Positions 44,822-54,807 of a DNA stretch of 64,000 bases are shown here, one piece after another (the stretch's first letter is position 1; every line of letters starts with the position of its first letter). The stretch lies in NCBI RefSeq assembly GCF_963678635.1, contig NC_087062.1, forward strand, positions 88,013,845 through 88,077,844, given 5' to 3'. The translations under genes and the position numbers were made by a program. A model generated the notes under the pieces. That model made no database searches. It saw only the letters and a list, made by a program, of their open reading frames with translations, and was not told the origin of the DNA. This stretch comes from Symsagittifera roscoffensis (Eukaryota > Xenacoelomorpha > Acoela > Convolutidae).

Positions 44822-45360
44822 TCGTTCCGACTTTCGATACGAAAGTAACGGAATATTTAAGCTCGGGGTGGGTTTTTTTTTTACTTCGGACAAATTTCGA
44901 CTTTTTAACAAGCCAATTTTGACTGAATTTTTTTAAATCAATTGAAAAGTATTGTTGTCTTGAGTTTAAATTTGAAAAGATATTTTACGTGTGATCATTT
45001 TTCGTAAAGTTACGGGGGTTTAAAGATTGCCATTTTGGCCAATTTGGGACAATTAAAGCGCGATATATTTCGCGCTTTTAACGCGTAAGCGGAGAGTTAA
45101 TCCGTCTTAGAAATCGTTCCAATTTGGTTGAAAGAAGCTTATTTGCCATAATTGATTTGTTACAAGGAGCGAAACTTGTCCTTTTGTACTTAATATGGCG
45201 TGTGGGGGGATGATTTTCATTTAAAAAAATTCAATTTTTAGAAGAAAAAAATTTCATTTTGTTTCATTTTCATCAACTTCTTAAATGTTATTACTGCTCC
45301 ATAATTATTAAAAGGCGGTCGGAACATTCAGGGCTTCGCCTTGATACAAGCAGTCTTGTT
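44822..45360 (+). repeat. Family R repeat copy 5
   Basis: Sits at the junction of the two duplication units. Its first ~85 bp match copy 6 (47302 onward) exactly, and the rest matches copy 4, as expected for a recombinant repeat. Confidence 0.87.
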
Positions 45361-46536
45361 ATAAATTTACGGGGGTTTAAGTTTTAGCCAATATGGCCTA
45401 TTTAGGATAATTGACGCGACATAAATTCGCATTACTAATGCGTAAGCGGGGTTTCATCCGTCTTATAAACAAATTGTTCCAAATTGGCCAGAGCAGGCTA
45501 TATTTTCTAAATGGTACGTTACTAGCCGTGCAAGTTTTCCTACTATTTTTTTTGAAAGGATAATTGACGCGCAATAAATTCGCATTACTAATGCGTAAGC
45601 GGGGTTTCATCCGTCTTATAAACAATTCTTTTGAAAGGATAATTGACGCGCCATAATTTCGCCTGAATAATGCGTAAGTGGGGTTTCATACGTCTTATAA
45701 ACAAATTGTTCCAAACTGGCCGAAGCAGGCTATATTTTCTAAGTGCAATTTGTCCTTTTATACTATTTTTTTTTGAAATTTTCATATTTTTTTAAGCGAA
45801 CAGTGCTGCTCCCTACACTTTATAAGGCAGTCACATTATTTGGGGCTTCAACTTGATGCCAACAGTCTTGTTGTAATTAAAACAGATTGTAGAAAAAATT
45901 TTTGAATTACAAATCAGAAGTTCATTATATACAGAAAGATTTCTTGATAAAGTCATGAGGTAGGTGCGAATTGATGAATTCAATTAATCATGTACAGCAA
46001 AAAAGTTGTTTCAATCAAAAATCTGCAATAAAAAACTGCGCAAAGGGTACACGTGGTGGCTCTAAGATTTTTGACAAGTTATAATCGAAAAAGAAAAAGT
46101 TTTCACTTTTTTCGCCAGTCAAATTTGTTTTTTTTTTTGGAGCAGCAAGAACCTTTTCATTTGCGTATTTCCTTGCAACCAACCTTTCACCCGGCAATTT
46201 CTTTTAACCCGACTATTACTTATCACTCTAGCAGCCGGCAACTTGTATTTTTTCTGCAGCCCATTTGTTTGTTGGAGAAAAACAGCTTTGACTGATTTTT
46301 TATGGCCCAACTACCTAGAGTTAGTACACATAGCGCTGCCAAATTGCCTTTTGCCGCAAAATTTTGGTGCCAAAAACAGATATTATCTAGCTTTTTCTCG
46401 CTAGATCGCTTTTTTGATATTCATAAAATTTTGTAACAAATTTTAAAAAAAAAACAGAAAATTATACATAAACTGATATGAAAAAAAAATGTTGATCAGT
46501 TCTCTTGATCAGCCTCTTTCAATCACAGCGCATGGT

Positions 46537-46890
46537 TTAAAAGATATAGTTCATAACATGTTCACGTCCGATCGATTGCAAGAACTCGTTCCAATTATAA
46601 GGCAGTATAGTGTAGTCCAATTTATACATGACATTGCCTAGAAATGACAACTGCGAGTCGGTCAGTTGGTCGTAAAAACGTTTCAACTCCAAAGTCGTTT
46701 GGCTCTCAATAATCTCGGGAAGATGTGTTTTGTTTTTGAAGAGCATTGGAGCATACTTTCGGTGCACTTGTTTTAGGTGTTGTTCAAAGTTCTCAAACAT
46801 GATGATGTCTTGAAAGACTTGCGCGCAGACTAGGCATCTATCAGCTACTTGTGATCCCCAATGTAGCCAAACTGTGTAAGTGGACACGTC
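46537..46890 (-). CDS. Carbohydrate sulfotransferase, terminal exon
   Basis: This exon starts after a polypyrimidine-TTTTTAG acceptor (46891-46892) in phase 0 and ends at the stop at 46537. It encodes DVSTYTVWLHWGSQVADRC, then CLVCAQVFQDIIMFENFEQH and a C-terminal helix with LKRFYDQLTDSQLSFLGN and YKLDYTILPYNW. The His-Trp near the start, the paired cysteines and the F.E....H spacing match the end of Sulfotransfer_2 (HNK-1/chondroitin sulfotransferase) proteins, where HW......C..C...YD..GKFE precedes the C-terminal helices. The paired C..C and H residues might be taken for a zinc finger, but in-phase joining to the two upstream exons supports the sulfotransferase. It lies inside the tandem duplication. 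Confidence 0.75.
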   Translation of the reverse strand, partial: DVSTYTVWLHWGSQVADRCLVCAQVFQDIIMFENFEQHLKQVHRKYAPMLFKNKTHLPEIIESQTTLELKRFYDQLTDSQLSFLGNVMYKLDYTILPYNWNEFLQSIGREHVMNYIF

Positions 46891-47301
46891 CTAAAAATTA
46901 AAAAAACTACAAAGAGAAATTACAATTATTAATTGCATTCTTCAAAATTTTTCACGTCTTTGGTTCTGTTGTTTCTGAAACTATCAAAAAAATTGATCAC
47001 AAATTTTCAAAATTCACTCACAAAATTATATAACAAGGTTTTGTTGAGTATTGACCCTGCTCGTACAGTTTTAACTAAAAATTCGACTTGGATTTTGCAG
47101 CTAGATTTTGTTCATTACGTAATGACAAGAGTGAAGACGGTGAAGGAGCTAGGAAAGGGAAAACAAACCAGTCTGCTTGTATCAGGTCAAAGCCCTGAAT
47201 ATTCCGACTGCCCTTCAACCTCTTTGAAAGCGTTTCTTTAAATCAATTGAATAAATTTTGATTCTCGGCGTATAGTAGCGTAATAGTAACATCAAACATT
47301 T

Positions 47302-47844
47302 TCGTTCCGACTTTCGATACGAAAGTAACGGAATATTTAAGCTCGGGGTGGGTTTTTTTTTTACTTCGGACAAATTTCGACTTTTTAACTAGAAATTTTG
47401 GAGGGAATTTTTTTTGTCATTCAAAAGGTATTGTTGTCTTGAGCTTAAATTTGAAAAAATATTTCACCTGTGATTATTTGTCGTAAAGTTATGAGGGTTT
47501 AAAGATTGCCATTTTGGCCATTTTGACCAATTTGCGCTATTAACCGATATAATTCGCGCTATTAACGTGTAAGCGGAGATTTAATTCGTCTTAGAAATCG
47601 TTCCAAGTGGATTGAAGGATTCTTATTTGCCATAATTGATTTATCACAAGGAGCAAAATCTATCTTTTTGTACTTTATATGGCTGGTGGGGGGGATGATT
47701 TTCACAAAAAATTTCAAATTTTAGAAAAAAAATGTTCATTTTATTTTCTTTCATTTAATTTTTTTATGTTATTACTGCTGCTCCATAAATCCTAAAAGGC
47801 AGTCTGAACATTCGGGGCTTTGCCCTGATACCAGCAGTCTTGTT
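47302..47844 (+). repeat. Family R repeat copy 6
   Basis: Full-length copy ending ...CTGATACCAGCAGTCTTGTT. It is identical to copy 5 for its first ~85 bp, then diverges. Two 3'-end fragments of the same family follow at 48261-48326 and 48440-48485. Confidence 0.87.
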
Positions 47845-48523
47845 TCTTCTCAATTTGAAACGATTTATGAGGGGATTAAGTTGACGCTTTTGCGTTATTA
47901 GTATCAAATCGTTTTCGCGCGTTAAATGTTCCAAATTAGACAAAATTGATATTTTCAAACCCTATTAACTTATTGAAAAAGATCACGGATAAAGTATATA
48001 TTTATTTAATTTTGAAGACAGGACGTCAATATTTTTAAAGTTGTATAAATAAAGTTGAAATTGGCCTGGATTGAAAAAACCACCCCAGCCCAATTATTTC
48101 GTCACTTTTTTCCAACGAAATTGGAACAAAAACCATACTGATGCAAACTGTGCAAACTCTGTAACAACTAATTCTGCTACAATGTAAATATCTAGCAAAG
48201 ATATGCTATACACTATCAACCTCTTTATTTCTCCGACTTTAGTTTTTTTAAAGGTTATTCTGCTCCATAAACCTTAAAAGGCAGTCGGAACTTTCAGGGC
48301 TTCGCCTTGATACGAGCAGTCTTGTTTACTTTATATGGCGCGTAGGGAGATGATTTTAAAAATCTCAAAAAAAAAAATATATATATATATTTTTTCATTT
48401 TTGATTGTAAATATTCATAATTTTTTTTAAAGTAAACATTGCTCCATAGATCTTAAAAGCCAGTCGGAAATTCAGCAGTCTTGTTTTTCTTTTGAATTAG
48501 GTACTTTGTTTAGGTACCAATAA
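47845..48523. other. Intronic stretch with R fragments
   Basis: No gene is seen. It contains two partial 3' ends of repeat R (GGCAGTCGGAACTTTCAGGG and CCAGTCGGAAATTCAGCAGT) and a short TA dinucleotide run near 48,380. By the gene model it belongs to the intron between exons 51250 and 46890. Confidence 0.55.
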
Positions 48524-48540
48524 GAATATTCGGTTCCATG

Positions 48541-48652
48541 ACATTCTACCCTATTCCAATCTACCCTATGCTAATCTACCCTATACTATTCTATCCTACA
48601 TACCAATCTACCCTATACCAATCTACCCTATACCATTCTACCCTATAATTAA
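48541..48652. repeat. Left TIR minisatellite of the MULE
   Basis: Seven to eight imperfect units of ~15 bp (ATCTACCCTATACCA and variants GCTA, ACTA, TTCC). The unit order agrees with the reverse complement of 50105-50229, so the array is part of the TIR and not an independent satellite. Confidence 0.85.
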
Positions 48653-49238
48653 AGCAATTGAAACTTACCCAATCCTCTTGAAGAATCCGAAACAGTATAT
48701 TTCCGAACAAATCAAAGAACCATTAATTATGATCAAAGAATAATTGACGCACGTGAACAAAATATCAAAGCAACGTAAAACTTGCGCGTTCAAAATGGAA
48801 ATGAGTTCAAAGCATGAACGAACAGAAATTTTAATCCAATGTTGCTACAGAAAAGCGTTGCGGCTATTTCTTAAGCAAACAAAAGTCATATCACATCAAG
48901 TCGACATAGCGTAGCGGATAATGCCTGTGTTTGAAAATCAAAAGCTCGAAAGATCAAATCACCAAGAAGTCAAATTTTGAATGAAATTCGAAAATTACTG
49001 AGGGTTTGACTAGTTGATCACAAAAGGAGGGGTAGACCCCCCAGTACCAGGCCAAGGCGGTACTGGGGGGCGGGGTGAGGGAGAAGGTAAAATTCTTTTG
49101 GTATTGGCCTCTATTACCTCCCAAAATTTCAGCCCTCTACGGCCACGGGAACCTCAAAAAGTGTATTTTTTTTAGAAATTAAATTGAATTTTTGAAAATT
49201 TCACAAAGTTTGTTAAAATAAACTGAGTTAGGAATGAC

Positions 49239-49832
49239 TTAATTGCGCGAGAGAATACAAATAGGGAAGAGAGGTTCGCGAGAATTCCTTCCGATAGTTT
49301 CGCCTTTAATGTAGGTGCGCTGAAAGTATGAGGCTACCTCATCAAGTTTTTGAGTGATATTGTCGTCAAGATCAAATTTGTCCGACACGTTTTCGATTTC
49401 CTCAATGACCAAGTCAAAAGCAGCATTAACCATTTCAGCTGGTACGAAACTAAGGGCTGGAATTAAGCGCAATGACAAATTGAGATCATGATTAGTTTCG
49501 TACAGTCGCTTCAGGCCCACTTCGTTTATTTTCCGGTTGAACGCTTGACATAAATGGAAATAGCAGCCTTTCAGCAACGCTCCGGTATGGTGACTAGCGA
49601 AAGCGTTCAGTGCTGCACGTTCAAAATCGAGGAGAATGCGGTGAGGCTCGGTGTTTTCGGTGATGGTTGATAACCCCTTCAGTAGCTTTTTGTAAGTGTG
49701 TTCTGCTTTGTTGGGCAATAGTGCATAAATGCAGGGGGGGTAAAAGCCAGCCTGTTTTTTCGTAAACTCGTGGCCACCGATTACAAGCGTTCGCCGATTC
49801 TGTTGGGATAAACCCCAAGAAATTTGACTCAT
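49239..49832 (-). pseudogene. MULE transposase fragment (197 codons)
   Basis: The protein contains YPPCIYALLPNKAEHTYKKL, then RILLDFERAALNAF, GCYFHLCQAFNRKI, IPALSFVPAEMVNAAFDLV and YFQRTYIKG. This order is diagnostic of MULE-family transposases found with FLYWCH-type domains in animals. The second catalytic Asp (LLDFE) is present. The N-terminal part with the first Asp and the region with the final Glu are missing, so it is an internally deleted, non-functional copy. Its ATG is at 49832. Confidence 0.85.
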
Positions 49833-50104
49833 TTTAGTAGATGTTATTCCAAAGAAAATTGATATAATGACGTAGTTTTGGTTTCATTCTTGTACGTGAT
49901 TTTGAAAATTTGGGATTAAAACTTGTTAATTGAAATAAATTTCAGATTTTGAGGCTCTAATTGCGATTTAGTCTTTAGAACAATGCCCTTAAGTGAAAGA
50001 CTCAAAATTGAGTCCAAAAATTTAGACTCAAATGAATTAACACGTGCTGTATCTTTCCGATTCTAATTAGGACTTTGAAAGATTACATTATGATACCTCA
50101 TTAT

Positions 50105-50229
50105 GGTATATAGGGCAGATTAGTATAGGGTAGATTAGTATAGGGTAGATTGGTATAGGGTAGATTGGTATGTAGGGTATAATGGCATAGGGTAGAATGG
50201 TATAGGGTAGTTTGGAATAGGGTAGATTG
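50105..50229. repeat. Right TIR minisatellite of the MULE
   Basis: Eight to nine units of TATAGGGTAGATTGG-type sequence, the inverted partner of 48541-48652. Both arms share an irregular unit (CTACATACCAATCTACCC on the matching strand), which shows that they were copied or maintained together. Confidence 0.85.
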
Positions 50230-50248
50230 TCCTGCCACCGAATATTCG

Positions 50249-51249
50249 AGCCAGCTAGTTAATGAACATTCTTGGTCTTTGATATTGCACAGGCAATAAT
50301 TGAGATTTTTTCGATTACAAGAACTGAAATAAATCTACCGAACAAATTTAACAATCTCAGCTATTTAAGTTATTCGAAGCACGCCATCTCGTCGCCAAAA
50401 AACGTGAATGAGGTTTTGAATCAAAATAAGAGCTGCGAACTGTAATTTTTTTTTCATTTTTTGCTTAAAAAATCGATTCGTGCTCTTGGTTAACAATATT
50501 GACTAATCTAAATTAGTAATACTGCTGTAATTGAGATATTAATTGCCTGACACTTGGTATAACAAGTTAAATAAAGCAAATAGGGAGTTAGTGTTTCTAG
50601 AAAACTATTTTTATGCACTCTTGATTTAATGATTACATTCAATTTTGTTTATATGAGGATAATTTTTTATTAATAACTAATGCAATCCACTGTTTTTGCA
50701 AATCAAAGTTACTGATTTTGACGGTCATTATACATCGATTAAAACCATTTTTAGTTTATATAAAACTTGATTTAAATGAATCTCAACGTGAAAATTGGCA
50801 ATGCGGGTTTGGTTTGTCGAGGGGTGGGTATTTTTTGAAAAAGTAATCTTGAGCCTGAAAAAATTTAAGACGTTTCCTGAAAATCATCACGACCTATAGA
50901 AAAGATCTTCCAAGGTCTCCTGAAACACTGGAAAGCTGCTATGTAGACAAAAAACGCCACAAACAAAGGTTTTGGAATTTTTTGGGCTTCTTTTGAAATT
51001 TCTGGTTATAAAGCTGAATGTTTTTGTCAAATAGCAGTAAAAATTTTAGTAACGTTTTGTAAACTTTGATACCCTAGACGCCATTGGACAAATTTTAAAG
51101 TTCATTTGTCCAAAATTGGTGCGAAAAGAAACTATAAGGGCACCGACGGGTTGGGTTGCGAGTGGTACATTTTCTGAGGTAAGGTGAGAGGGCGCACTCT
51201 CATTCCAGAACCCTCGCCCTTGTTGTCAAAGCAAGTCGGAAATGCTTAC
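50249..51249. other. Intronic stretch, no gene recognised
   Basis: AT-rich sequence without a protein-like ORF or recognisable repeat. By the gene model it is intron between the MULE insertion and the exon at 51500-51250. Confidence 0.5.
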
Positions 51250-51500
51250 CTTGAAGCTGACCTCCGTCGGAACTTCAGAACTAGCAATTTTGCCGTTGTT
51301 CACAAGATACATGTGGATTACATAATCGACGAAGTCTGGAAAACTAATATTTCCAGGTCGTGCCGAAGTGAGTGGTTGGGTGTAGAGATTGGACGAGGTC
51401 TTGTGACTGCGTTTCACGTAAATTGCAATGTTTTCTGCCAAGGGCGTGAAAAGATCGAATTGCGTTTGATCTCTGAATATGTACAGTTTATTCAAGTAGG
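51250..51500 (-). CDS. Carbohydrate sulfotransferase, internal exon
   Basis: The 251-nt exon has a TTGATTTTCAG acceptor (51501-51502) and a CAAG|GTAAGC donor (51249-51248). It opens with two bases that complete a codon from the upstream exon and ends in phase 0. It encodes YLNKLYIFRDQ, then IAIYVKRSHKTSSNLY and a GNISFPDFVDYVIHMYL segment. The last matches the SGV.FPEFVQYL-like segment between the 3'-phosphate-binding motif and the C-terminal HW of Sulfotransfer_2 enzymes. Joined to the upstream exon, the codon at the junction gives LLSAYLNKLY, the family's conserved R..SAY...F context. These enzymes are Golgi type II membrane proteins that transfer sulfate from PAPS to glycans. Confidence 0.78.
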
Positions 51501-51603
51501 CTGAAAATCAAGAGTTATGTCTGAATTATGAATTATATATTCGCAGAGAGGCATAACTAGTAATTTTTTCGCGAAGGGATGCAACCGGTATTCTGATATA
51601 AAT

Positions 51604-51740
51604 TTAAAAAAAGGCAAATCTGGTAATCTTAAATGAATTTTAAAAAAGAAGGCAAATCTGGTAATGTTATATGAATTTTAAAAAAAGAAGGCATATCTGG
51701 TAATCTTAAAAGAATGTTTCGAAAAAAAGGCAAAACAAAT
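51604..51740. repeat. ~39-bp tandem repeat, about 3.3 copies
   Basis: The unit AAGGCAAATCTGGTAATCTT with a following AAATGAATTTTAAAAAAG occurs at ~51611, 51649 and 51688, with a partial unit at ~51728. It lies in the intron between the two upstream sulfotransferase exons. Confidence 0.85.
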
Positions 51741-53147
51741 GCTGTTTTTAAGGAACTTCTTGAAAAGCTTTGAATAAAAAAAAAAGAGTTGTTTCGGCGC
51801 GCAGTTCCCACTCTAATTTAGTATGAATTAGAACCAGATTCGCCCTTATGATACATTTTAGGCTTTGTCTGCCAAAAGTGGATGGCGTGAAATTAGACCA
51901 AAGATGAACCCATTGGTCGGTCACAGAGTCGAATCCCTCAGATAATCAATTCTTCTGACTTATCAGTCTTAAGCAATTTGAAGAAACTGATCTGTTGCAA
52001 TCCAAGTTGAAGAAGGAGCTCTATTGTTGGCTAAACTGAAAAGATTTATGCCTATTTTATATCCACAGCGCTGATTTAAATTATCCCGACAAAAAAAGCA
52101 ACATTTGAAGCACATTTTTCTCAAACTGGGCTGCATTTTGACAAAAAATGATTAGAATTGAATTTATATTATTAGAATTAGTAGAGCGCAATTTATGACA
52201 AAACCTTACCTTAAAATACGTAATTTTTTTAAGCCTCGACTAAAAATTCATGATGCGCAAATTATGCAGCCCAAAATAAGAGAAAATTTTTTGAAAATTA
52301 GTATGAATGAAAATATTGTTTGATTATGGAAAATTTCATTATTTCTGCATAAAGAACCAAAATTTGATTTGAGATTATTTAATTTTTATTTTAAACCTTT
52401 CTATGCTACGACCTTTCTTTATAAGACCTTTCTACGCTATTATACATCCGAATTTTCTATGCTACGATATTTGTAAGACGTTCTATGCTATAAAACATCC
52501 AAATTTTGTATAATAAAATGCAATCTAAGCAAATTTCGTTCTCATCACTATTTGTCTAGTGCTGGTCCACTAAAAAATGCGAAGACCCATTTAGAGAAGA
52601 AACTGTTAGTGTGATTGATTAAAATAGCCAAATTTTGATCGGAATAAACGCGAACATTGAGTTCTTGGATGTAATTGATCTGATCTAAGATAACTATTTA
52701 AAAATTGGTTTGTGATACAAATGTTGTTCACCAAACCACAGATAGCAAAAAGTTGTGTGAAGAGTTTTTGGGCCGTATAACAGTTTTTGGGCCGTATAAC
52801 AGAAAAGACAACAGCAATCATATAAAATGACCAATTCAAATACCAATTTCAGAACTTGAGCGGTTGGCAGTCGGTAGCCATTACTTAACTAAACGGGTCT
52901 TTTTACTTATTCCGCTCAAAAAAGAATAACAGTGCATCATTTTCCAGCTGTACGACTTGCTGGAACTACGCGCTACTGTTGTATTTATTTTCAATCAATC
53001 AGATTGGAGCATTTTGTTGTCTTCTTTCATACTTTAAGAAATCTAATATTGGGCGAAATAAGAAAAACGACGCGCTAAACATTCAAAACATCTTAACTTA
53101 GCCGAGAAAGGAGGCTGAAATCTTTATTTTAGGTTCATGATTCTTAC
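51741..53147. other. Intron between sulfotransferase exons, with small tandem repeats
   Basis: No gene is seen. At ~52,396-52,515 the motif CTTTCTATGCTA and the longer unit ending ATACATCCGAATTTT recur two to three times. At 52760-52803 AGTTTTTGGGCCGTATAAC occurs twice in tandem. The rest is AT-rich. Confidence 0.55.
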
Positions 53148-53226
53148 CGGAGAGAAGTATGTGCATGGGTTCCCTGATGACCATGAAGGCACTGACAATA
53201 TGGTTTTTCGGGGGAACTGTCTTTTC
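53148..53226 (-). CDS. Carbohydrate sulfotransferase, exon with 3'-phosphate-binding motif
   Basis: A 79-nt exon between a CTCTACCAG acceptor (53228-53227) and a CCG|GTAAGAA donor (53147-53146). It is read in phase 0 and leaves one base for the next exon. It encodes EKTVPPKNHIVSAFMVIREP and MHILLS. The VIREPMHILLSAY string across the junction matches the 3'-phosphate-binding motif (F.FVR.PFER..SAY) of Sulfotransfer_2 proteins, with the Arg and Ser that contact the PAPS 3' phosphate present. The upstream exon carrying the 5'-phosphosulfate-binding motif was not found. The gene may have lost it, or it lies in sequence I could not read as coding. Confidence 0.75.
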
Positions 53227-53516
53227 CTGGTAGAGTAGAGAGATTAAAAAATTACTGGCACACTTGAAGTTCAAGCAATATGAGTAATATCTGAAACAAA
53301 TGCACTAAATTACCATGGCGTACTACAATAAACATTTTTAGCAGGTCAAAGGCACGCTTAGAAAAATTTGAGAGTCAGCCAGTCAAAAATGAAGGTCTTA
53401 AGATAGAACCAAAGAGGGGACCCTTTGGGTATTCATGTGGTCAAATCCTTGAGGGGAACACACATTCGTCTCTCCCCTAGCCCCAGCCCTATGTCCGCTA
53501 CTGGTTCGGACTACAT

Positions 53517-53717
53517 TATTGTGTCACTCAAGTGGGCTAGGCACATCTCTCTTAACACGAGGGTCATGCGTTCGAATCCCGCTTCGGTCACGGCTGGAGG
53601 GGTCCCAGTGTGATCCGCCTCCTCAAGGTGGGACCGGCTGCGGCAAAAATGGATGACATCTCCCCCTCCCCGACGGTTGGTCCTGCACTGATCAGGCCGG
53701 GGGCAAATAAAAAAAAA
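53517..53717 (+). repeat. tRNA-derived SINE-like sequence
   Basis: An A-box-like ACTCAAGTGGGCTAGGC is followed 30 bases later by a B-box-like GCGTTCGAATCCCGC. A GC-rich body (CCTCCTCAAGGTGGGACCGG) follows, ending in GGGGGCAAATAAAAAAAAA. The GC-rich block stands out in AT-rich surroundings. T-stem and acceptor pairings are broken, so this is not a functional tRNA gene. Head, body and A-rich tail fit a SINE. Confidence 0.6.
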
Positions 53718-54807
53718 CTACATTTATTGAAAAATTTACTAGTTTTTTTTTGTTTTACTTATTTCGAAATAATGCCAATTTTTGTGCGTGGAGTGACGAA
53801 AAAACTATGCAAACGCGTAAAACGTTATTGATTTAGGCATAACCGACGACACTTGTTTTTGAATAAAAAGTTGCTTTCGAAAATTAACTGAATACAAAAT
53901 CGTTTGAAAACCGCTCCAATTGGAAATATTTTGTACTTTCTTCGAAAATTGGACTAATTGTGTGTAAATACATGTGAAATCTGTAACTTTGAACTTAAAA
54001 AAAGTGTGCGGGGATTTTAAAAAAGAACAAGACAGCTCGCATCAAGTCAGAGCCCTGAATGTTCCGTTCCGACCGCCATTAACTGGTCTCGAATAGTTTT
54101 TGCCTAATCAAAATATTAACAAACTATAAATCATTGGCTGATAATATTCTATATGAAATTAAAAAGACCAACGAGGTAGCAGCAATTTAATTTGGAACAA
54201 TTTTGTAGTGCGGGATAATTTGCCATGCATAAATAAGGCGCCTTAAGCTTTCAGCATCGAAGTATAAAACAAGCACTTTAGTTCAATTAGTTTCTCAGCC
54301 ACCGTAAAAATTAAAGTGACGCTTTTGTGAACACAAAAATTAAGGCTCGAAAGATTTTTTTTTGAAAATTGGGTTGAGTTAAAACCCAATCCCCAAACAT
54401 ATATCTTCCTCACTTGCCCTAAAAGGCGGAACAAAAACAAAAAATTTTGAATCGGTTTTTCCAACACTGAGTAGTTTCATTCAGAATTTTCTTATGATTT
54501 TCGAGTCATGGCAGAAAAAGGTTTGATATGATCTAACTTTCAATGGTCGGAGCAAAAATCGATTCGTCCCCTTTTTGATTGTTAAGTGCGTTTTGTTCCG
54601 ACGTTCGATGAAAATGGAGGAATTTTTGGACTCGGTGCCTTTTTCGAGCGTTAGACAACTATATCAGCTTCGTCTTAATTTCCGTGAAGACAAGGAATTT
54701 AAAATATTTGGGATAATTAATTAGTGCGGAAATTCCAATTTTTTAATAATGCGCAGCGTATGCGGCCAAATTACTCTGTTCATCAATCTTTTCTTATTGA
54801 ATTGATA
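53718..54807. other. AT-rich stretch with two R-repeat fragments
   Basis: Contains a reverse 3'-end fragment of repeat R at 54026-54080 (GAACAAGACAGCTCGCATC ... GAATGTTCC) and a 5'-end fragment at 54592-54660 (TTTTGTTCCGACGTTCGATG ... GGACTCGGTG). No gene recognised. Confidence 0.55.

Larger units (their letters stand above)
42430..47390. repeat. 2,480-bp tandem duplication carrying a coding exon
   Basis: Everything from about 42,430 to 44,910 recurs 2,480 bp downstream (44,911 to ~47,390) with only a handful of differences (for example 43146 versus 45626 and 44779 versus 47259). The duplicated block contains most of one repeat R, a triple internal repeat, a poly-T-rich stretch and a sulfotransferase terminal exon. 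The left copy starts to diverge inside R copy 4 and the right copy ends inside R copy 6, so the edges fall in repeat R. Confidence 0.9.
48524..50248 (-). mobile_element. MULE-like DNA transposon with minisatellite TIRs
   Basis: The ends are inverted copies: the left end (from GAATATTCGGT at 48524) and the right end (up to 50248) match for about 120 bp. Most of each arm is a run of ATCTACCCTATACCA-type units. Between them lies a MULE transposase fragment (49832-49239) and a 12-bp perfect hairpin at 49037-49070. The 9 bases outside each end do not match, so no target-site duplication is seen. The element sits in an intron of the sulfotransferase gene. Confidence 0.75.

Noticed and set aside
48545-48650. 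Telomere-like or free satellite array (CTACCCTATACCA)
   Set aside because: The array has an inverted partner at 50105-50229 with matching unit order around a MULE transposase, so it is part of a transposon TIR.
48900-48975. tRNA gene (TAGCGTAGCGGATAATGC followed by a TCGAAA-like box)
   Set aside because: The B box is degenerate and I could not form acceptor or T stems. At most it is an old tRNA-derived fragment.
53517-53600. Functional tRNA gene with B box GTTCGAATCCC
   Set aside because: The T stem has mismatches, there is no matching acceptor stem, and a GC-rich body with an A-rich tail follows, as in a SINE.
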